Notes under the pieces: model-generated
Database searches by the model: none
What the model was told of the DNA's origin: nothing
Seen by the model: only the letters and a program-made list of their open reading frames with translations
Assembly (NCBI GenBank): GCA_031278275.1
Contig: JAITKW010000072.1
Span: forward strand, 1 to 9,051
DNA: 9,051 nt
Direction: 5' to 3'
From: Candidatus Nomurabacteria bacterium
Lineage (GTDB): Bacteria; Patescibacteriota; Saccharimonadia; Saccharimonadales; Saccharimonadaceae
Part shown: piece by piece, positions 5,927 through 9,051 of the stretch
Layout of the letters: each line of letters starts with the position of its first letter
Numbering within the stretch: the first letter of the stretch is position 1
Translations under genes and position numbers: made by a program

Positions 5927-6292
5927 ATGACTATAGCAAGTGTTGCTAGCTATCTTAATCCAGACGGTAAACCCATCATCCCTCTTGCTTGCACCACACA
6001 AACCGACAAACCCCAAATTGTAATCTCACAAATGTTTTATGATATTGATGCGACAAAATCTATCATAGACCAATATAGCAATAAAAACGACGAAGTAATG
6101 ATTATACTTGAAGCTGATTACTTATTAACTCAAACCTCGCCATCAACTCATTGTACAATTGATGCTTTCATCCGGACGTTTGGCAACCCCCTGCGCGCGG
6201 AACAAAGCGCTTTTAATAATAAGCTTCTTTTTTACGACGAAAAACAATTCAACGACACAATACTAGGTCTACCGGTTATGGAACAATTTTAA
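5927..6292 (+). CDS. C-terminal exported domain of the interrupted membrane protein gene
   Basis: These 121 codons continue the reading frame of the upstream gene after one stop codon (TAA at 5921) and one more codon. The protein has no membrane helix or signal peptide of its own; it looks like the mixed alpha/beta end of an extracytoplasmic domain that follows the last helix of the upstream part. Joined across the stop, the text reads NYAYAW, stop, SMTIASVASYLN. This resembles the YGYATYW-N-A-x-x-x-T segment seen after the last helix in many polytopic glycosyltransferase-like proteins (family knowledge, from memory). No Shine-Dalgarno site precedes the ATG; translation could occur only by reinitiation, since the ATG is three bases from the stop, or by read-through. 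It is most simply a fragment of a pseudogene or a sequencing error. It ends 13 bases from the stop of the converging serS. Confidence 0.5.
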   Translation: MTIASVASYLNPDGKPIIPLACTTQTDKPQIVISQMFYDIDATKSIIDQYSNKNDEVMIILEADYLLTQTSPSTHCTIDAFIRTFGNPLRAEQSAFNNKLLFYDEKQFNDTILGLPVMEQF

Positions 6293-6305
6293 CATCTTAT
6301 AAAGC

Positions 6306-7613
6306 TTATACTTCTTCCACACCACCCATATACGCCCGCAAAACCTCTGGCACCACCACTTTTTCATCTTTTGTCTGGTAATTTTCAATTATCGCCACCA
6401 TAATCCGCCCCAAAGCAAAAGCTGTAGCGTCATTGGTGTGGACAAGTTCCACCTTGCCGTCAGTGCGCTTGACCCTCGTCTTCAACCGCCGACTTTGGTA
6501 ATCCGTCATATAATCTGCCGTATGTGTTTCGCGATACTTCCCCTGCGCCGGCAACCAAACTTCCATATCAACCCCGCGTGCGTTCGGTTTGCCAATGTCA
6601 TAAGTACACTTTTGCAGCACCCGATATGGCAATTTTAGCTCCTCCAATAAAAATTTTTGAACAGCCACGAACAATAAGTGTTCACCAAAACTGTTCTCTC
6701 CGACTGAAAAACCTTCCATCTCCAATTTATCAAACTGGTGCATGCGGATAATGCCCTCCATGTCCTTGCCGTACGTCCCCGCCTCTTGGCGAAAAGACGA
6801 GGCGTACCCCAACATTCTGACTGGCAACTCTTTTTCTTCCAAAATCTCACCCGCATACATTGAGCCCAAAACGTGTTCTGCCGACCCCTGTAACCACAGC
6901 TCTGCGTCCTCAATTTTATATCTATCTTCACGTGGCTCCAGTCTATCCATCGCGTCATACATCTCGGTTTTAATCATTAACGGCGGAAGCACCGGCACAA
7001 ACGGCTTGTCCGATATGTTTTTCAGCTTGAATCGCTTAATAATTTCCGCGATTTTCGCACGCGAAGTCAAAGTATCAATCACAAATTGCACAATCGCCAT
7101 CTGTAATTTCACCATATCGCCCTTGATATACGCAAATCTTGCGCCAGCCACCTTTGCCGCCCGCTCTTTGTCCAACCACCCACGACTGCTTGCCAATTCA
7201 TAATGATTTTTGGGTGCAAAATCAAACTTCGGTGGCTTGCCCACCACTTCCGCCACCACATTCTCGTCTTCCGAAAACCCCACCGGCACATCTTCATGCG
7301 GAATATTCGGCACTTGCTTTAATAGCTTGATAAAAACCCCGTCAATTTCATTAAGTTCGGTTTCCAACACCGCAATTTCGTCTTTCAGCTGTTTTCCTTT
7401 TTTAATCAATTCCGGCGCTGGCTTGCCTTTTATCTGCTTCACCTTATCCGCAATTTTATTCCGCTCAGTCCTTAGGCTGTCCAGCTTCCCCGCCACTTCT
7501 CGCCGCTCCGCGTCCGCCACCAAAAGCCCGTCAACATCCACCTCGCACCCTTTTTGTGCTGAGAACTCCTTAACCCTTTCCGGATTATCACGAACATATT
7601 TTATATCTAACAT
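6306..7613 (-). CDS. serS: Seryl-tRNA synthetase
   Basis: SerRS, a class II aminoacyl-tRNA synthetase, charges tRNA-Ser with serine in the cytoplasm. The 435-residue length is typical. Residues 1-100 are the N-terminal arm with the charged coiled coil at about 33-100 that grips the tRNA long variable arm. The catalytic core contains motif 1 around PVLPPLMIKTEMYDAM (207-222), motif 2 with FRQEAGTYGKD (274-284) and IIRMHQFDKLEM (288-299), and motif 3 with NDATAFALGR (394-403) and AIIENYQ. Several normally invariant stretches differ: the TAE serine-binding motif is SAE at 244-246, the SSCSN-x-x-DFQARR stretch is THTADYMTDYQSRR at 363-376, and NGSGLAVGR is NDATAFALGR. The fold is intact, so I take this as a lineage-specific SerRS, not a broken one. 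It has no clear Shine-Dalgarno site; a -10-like box ends six bases before the ATG. Confidence 0.97.
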   Translation of the reverse strand: MLDIKYVRDNPERVKEFSAQKGCEVDVDGLLVADAERREVAGKLDSLRTERNKIADKVKQIKGKPAPELIKKGKQLKDEIAVLETELNEIDGVFIKLLKQVPNIPHEDVPVGFSEDENVVAEVVGKPPKFDFAPKNHYELASSRGWLDKERAAKVAGARFAYIKGDMVKLQMAIVQFVIDTLTSRAKIAEIIKRFKLKNISDKPFVPVLPPLMIKTEMYDAMDRLEPREDRYKIEDAELWLQGSAEHVLGSMYAGEILEEKELPVRMLGYASSFRQEAGTYGKDMEGIIRMHQFDKLEMEGFSVGENSFGEHLLFVAVQKFLLEELKLPYRVLQKCTYDIGKPNARGVDMEVWLPAQGKYRETHTADYMTDYQSRRLKTRVKRTDGKVELVHTNDATAFALGRIMVAIIENYQTKDEKVVVPEVLRAYMGGVEEV

Positions 7614-7619
7614 ATCATC

Positions 7620-7648
7620 ATCTTACCCGCTCGCTAAACAAAAATCAA
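7620..7648 (-). promoter_or_regulatory. Possible promoter of serS
   Basis: On the minus strand TTGATT (7643-7648) and TAAGAT (7620-7625) are 17 bases apart, each matching four of six consensus bases. Six bases separate the -10 from the ATG, which would give a leaderless mRNA. The match is only moderate. Confidence 0.4.
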
Positions 7649-7704
7649 CCCCCGTCAATTTTTGATACTTACTAAAATTGCTTAACATTCAATTATGGTA
7701 ATAC

Positions 7705-7732
7705 TTGCTTTTTTATATATATAGATTATTAT
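7705..7732 (+). promoter_or_regulatory. Promoter of the small membrane protein gene at 7757
   Basis: TTGCTT (7705-7710) and TATTAT (7727-7732) are 16 bases apart in a very AT-rich stretch. Transcription starting near 7739 would give a leader of about 18 bases that includes the Shine-Dalgarno site at 7746. Confidence 0.5.
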
Positions 7733-7745
7733 AGATATATAAAAT

Positions 7746-7751
7746 AAGGAG
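7746..7751 (+). promoter_or_regulatory. Ribosome binding site AAGGAG of the small membrane protein gene
   Basis: AAGGAG precedes the ATG at 7757 with five bases between and fixes this start. Confidence 0.75.
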
Positions 7752-7756
7752 CTCAT

Positions 7757-8296
7757 ATGACAAACGAACATAGTCACCCTCACACACAACCGCCACCAAA
7801 TACAAAATATCCAGAGCAGTTTGATAATAGCGCTGGGCAAAAATCACTAACCGGCGTGAATGGGGCTTTGATTTTCTTCATAATTATTTTTAGTCTTATC
7901 GGTTGCACTTATATTACAATTTTTATGCTATCAATGATTAACTTAAACAGTAGCATCAGCTCCCTCGTTTTCGTACTCTCCCCCATTGTTGCCCTCGCCG
8001 CCATCACGTCCGTTGTGCTTATTGCCATGCAGAAAAAAACCGCCAAATGGTTTTCAATCGGCACCTCATGCCTTTCATTTTTGCATACGGCAGCTACGGC
8101 AGTCGCCATTTATAGTGTCGCCCCAAATATTTCCTTCAGCAGATATTTTTTCTACAACTATTATTTTGCCGATCACGGCACTCTCAGCACCACGCCATTC
8201 TTACTCGGCGGAATCTTCTTTTCGCTAATTTGTAATGGACTTTTCGTTCTGTATTTCCTCACTTCCGAGCGCGTAAGATTGACTTTAACCAAATAA
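7757..8296 (+). CDS. Four-helix membrane protein of unknown function
   Basis: I do not recognise this 179-residue protein. Residues 1-34 are hydrophilic and rich in His, Pro, Asn and Gln (HSHPHTQPPP near the start), probably cytoplasmic. Four hydrophobic segments follow at about 36-60, 69-91, 99-121 and 147-168, then a short basic end ERVRLTLTK. An even number of helices with a positively charged loop (KKTAKW at 93-98) and tail gives both ends inside by the positive-inside rule. The region at 126-146, rich in Tyr and Phe (YFFYNYYF), would face outward. No catalytic or transport motif is visible. A strong Shine-Dalgarno site and a reasonable promoter make it a real gene. It diverges from serS and converges on the rRNA operon, whose terminator starts ten bases after its stop. 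Confidence 0.75.
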   Translation: MTNEHSHPHTQPPPNTKYPEQFDNSAGQKSLTGVNGALIFFIIIFSLIGCTYITIFMLSMINLNSSISSLVFVLSPIVALAAITSVVLIAMQKKTAKWFSIGTSCLSFLHTAATAVAIYSVAPNISFSRYFFYNYYFADHGTLSTTPFLLGGIFFSLICNGLFVLYFLTSERVRLTLTK

Positions 8297-8305
8297 GCTT
8301 TCGCC

Positions 8306-8338
8306 AAAAAAAACAAAAACTCCCCTTTCGGAGAGCTT
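8306..8338 (-). terminator. Intrinsic terminator of the rRNA operon
   Basis: On the minus strand, just after 5S rRNA, AAGCTCTCC pairs with GGGGAGTTT around a GAAA tetraloop (8317-8325 with 8330-8338, two G-U pairs). A T-rich run of about 14 bases with one G follows. This is a textbook intrinsic terminator pointing left. On the plus strand no T-run follows the stem, so it should not act for the converging gene. Confidence 0.88.
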
Positions 8339-8344
8339 CTGTAT

Positions 8345-8460
8345 AATTTGGCATCTTGCTAGTTTCCCAACAATATCGTCAGTATAATCGCCCCTACTGG
8401 TCTTAACTTCTGTGTTCGGAATGAGAACAGGTGTTTCACCAGTGGCATGGACACCAAACT
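8345..8460 (-). rRNA. rrf: 5S ribosomal RNA
   Basis: The minus strand holds the conserved 5S core CCGAACACAGAAGTTAAG followed by the GGGGCGAT and TTGGGAAACTAG segments. The two ends pair into the usual terminal helix: TTTGGTGTC at the 5' side with GATGCCAAA at the 3' side, nine pairs including two wobbles, extendable by two more. The length of about 112-116 bases is typical. It sits about 250 bases after the end of 23S and just before the operon terminator. The exact ends are uncertain by a few bases. Confidence 0.93.
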
Positions 8461-8626
8461 GCACTGACGCTCAAGAAAACTTCCTCAGCAAAAAGCTTTC
8501 TTCCTTTCAAAAATCAACCGTATCTTGTTTTTACGGAATAAATCCGCGAAAATGGAACGATTATTGATTGAAATCGCATCACCACAATTTGACACCCATT
8601 CAACAAAAATTATTAAATTGACTCAT

Positions 8627-8648
8627 GGTGAATTGTGAATTATTCACC
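8627..8648. repeat. Inverted repeat in the 23S-5S spacer
   Basis: GGTGAAT (8627-8633) and ATTCACC (8642-8648) pair perfectly over seven bases around an eight-base loop. In the transcript this makes a short hairpin, a possible processing signal. Confidence 0.5.
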
Positions 8649-8666
8649 AATTACTAACTAAGTCTA

Positions 8667-8710
8667 CCAAATTACCCCTCGCTCGTGCAAGCACCAGCAG
8701 GATAATTTGG
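8667..8710 (-). repeat. Long imperfect hairpin abutting the 23S 3' end
   Basis: CCAAATTA (8667-8674) pairs with TAATTTGG (8703-8710). After one mismatch, CC pairs with GG, and after a small internal loop GCT-C-GTG pairs with CAC-C-AGC around a CAAG loop. The hairpin starts within a few bases of the expected mature end of 23S rRNA. It could be an RNase III-type or other endonuclease processing site. It has no T-run, so it is not a classical terminator. Confidence 0.6.
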
Positions 8711-8711
8711 G

Positions 8712-8945
8712 CATAAAAAGGCAATGACTCTATTAGTATGCTTCGGCTGAATGCGTTGCCGCACTTACACCTTGCACCTATCAACCAGATCATCTTTCTG
8801 GGAGTTCATAGGGAAAACTAATCTTGAAGTTGGCTTCGCGCTTAATATGCTTTCAGCGCTTATCCGTTCCGAACATAGCTACTCGGCACTGCAACAGGTG
8901 GTCACAGCCGATACACCAGCGGTTCGTCCATTCCGGTCCTCTCGT
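8712..8945 (-). rRNA. rrl: 23S ribosomal RNA, 3'-terminal exon
   Basis: The minus strand from 8945 downwards matches the last 230 or so bases of bacterial 23S rRNA. It begins ACGAGAGGACCGGAATGGAC, the 3' part of the sarcin-ricin loop (A2657 onward in E. coli numbering). It continues through GCTGGTGTA, GTAGCTATGTTCGGA, GATAAGCGCTGAAAGCAT and GTTGATAGGTGCAAGGTGTAAG to GCATACTAATAGAGTCATT. The 3' end at about 8712 is placed by the distance from TACTAAT to the end in E. coli and is uncertain by several bases. Upstream of A2657 the conserved text (…CCTTAGT) is absent and replaced by intron-like sequence, so this exon is joined to the rest of 23S only after splicing. The open frames on the plus strand here are antisense artefacts. 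The operon runs leftward to 5S and the terminator. Confidence 0.93.
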
Positions 8946-9051
8946 CACTTGTTCCCATATTTCTATGAGCGCAGACTATATCTTTACCTTTCTGGCACGA
9001 TACCAGCGAAGGTAGCAGCATTTTAACAGACAGCGACTTTCGTCATTGCTG
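8946..9051 (-). ncRNA. 3' part of a group I intron in the 23S sarcin-ricin loop (partial, runs off the right edge)
   Basis: Reading the minus strand leftward from the edge, I see first a GAAA-capped hairpin (9031-9051, CAGC-AAT-GAC with GTC-GCTG), then a P8-like hairpin with TACCTT/AAGGTA (9009-9014 with 8985-8990) and inner CTGG/CCAG. Next comes AAGATATAGTC (8974-8984), the conserved J8/7-P7 element of group I introns. P9 follows: CTCATA-GAAA-TATGGG at 8954-8969, six pairs with a GAAA loop. Last is AACAAGTG, ending in a G (8946) directly before conserved exon sequence. A terminal G, and a 5' exon that should end in U (…CTTAGU), are both as expected for group I splicing. The weak point is the 5' strand of P7: no GACTA is in the window, only TGTTA at 9024-9028, which pairs poorly. 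The 5' half, the internal guide and any homing endonuclease gene lie outside. Confidence 0.78.

Larger units (their letters stand above)
8461..8711 (-). other. Long 23S-5S internal transcribed spacer without a tRNA
   Basis: About 250 bases separate 23S from 5S, which is long for this spacer. I find no tRNA on either strand (no T-loop or acceptor pairing). It is AT-rich in the middle and contains several inverted repeats: CCGTA with TACGG at 8518-8536, GGTGAAT with ATTCACC at 8627-8648, and the larger hairpin at 8667-8710. These probably guide rRNA processing. No open reading frame of note is present. Confidence 0.7.

Noticed and set aside
7210..7665. Open frame of 151 codons on the plus strand opposite the start of serS
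   Set aside because: It is Ser/Pro-rich and antisense to a certain gene, with no translation signals.
8461..8711. A tRNA gene in the 23S-5S spacer
   Set aside because: I found no T-loop consensus and no cloverleaf pairing on either strand; the inverted repeats there make simple hairpins.
8934..8960. A one-base insertion or sequencing error in the sarcin-ricin loop in an otherwise normal 23S
   Set aside because: Not only one G is extra. All sequence upstream of the insertion point departs from 23S and instead carries group I intron elements, so a point error does not explain it.
8751..9026. Open reading frame of 91 codons on the plus strand
   Set aside because: It is antisense to the 23S 3' exon and the intron. 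The minus strand matches conserved rRNA, and the frame has no ribosome site.
1..9051. CRISPR array, insertion sequence or transposase gene
   Set aside because: I see no regularly spaced direct repeats, no terminal inverted repeats with target duplications and no transposase motifs.

Overview
The window looks like chromosomal DNA of a Patescibacteria/CPR bacterium, most likely Candidatus Saccharibacteria. This is inferred from the divergent forms of standard housekeeping genes (SerRS motifs, L27 loop, a TRM11-like methylase with an altered active-site motif), the compact layout, the interrupted 23S rRNA and the many genes without a Shine-Dalgarno site. No database search was possible. The standard genetic code fits all the genes.

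Left part (1-1709). Two genes diverge from a 170-base region: the first 21 codons of a membrane-anchored or exported protein that runs off the left edge on the minus strand, and a TRM11/THUMP-type RNA methyltransferase on the plus strand. The methyltransferase is followed after one base by rpmA (ribosomal protein L27). Middle left (1710-4553) is a minus-strand block: a DHH-fold protein that has lost most catalytic metal ligands and carries a long Pro/Glu-rich tail, then truB (tRNA pseudouridine synthase), then a single-pass, probably surface-exposed protein of unknown function. Nearly all of the enzyme genes concern RNA maturation or translation.

Middle right (4554-7613). A multi-pass membrane protein gene on the plus strand is cut by one in-frame TAA just after its membrane domain; the rest of the frame stays open for 121 codons. 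It is visibly more AT-rich than its neighbours. It converges with serS (seryl-tRNA synthetase). A small four-helix membrane protein diverges from serS and converges with an rRNA operon.

Right end (8306-9051) is the 3' end of an rRNA operon on the minus strand: the end of 23S rRNA, an unusually long spacer with strong hairpins, 5S rRNA and an intrinsic terminator. The most striking feature is here. The conserved 23S sequence stops exactly inside the sarcin-ricin loop and is replaced upstream by the 3' half of what appears to be a group I intron (P8 hairpin, the AAGATATAGTC core element, a GAAA-capped P9 and a terminal G). A second pattern across the window is that five of the nine gene starts lack a Shine-Dalgarno site and instead have a -10 box 6-10 bases before the ATG, as expected for leaderless mRNAs.
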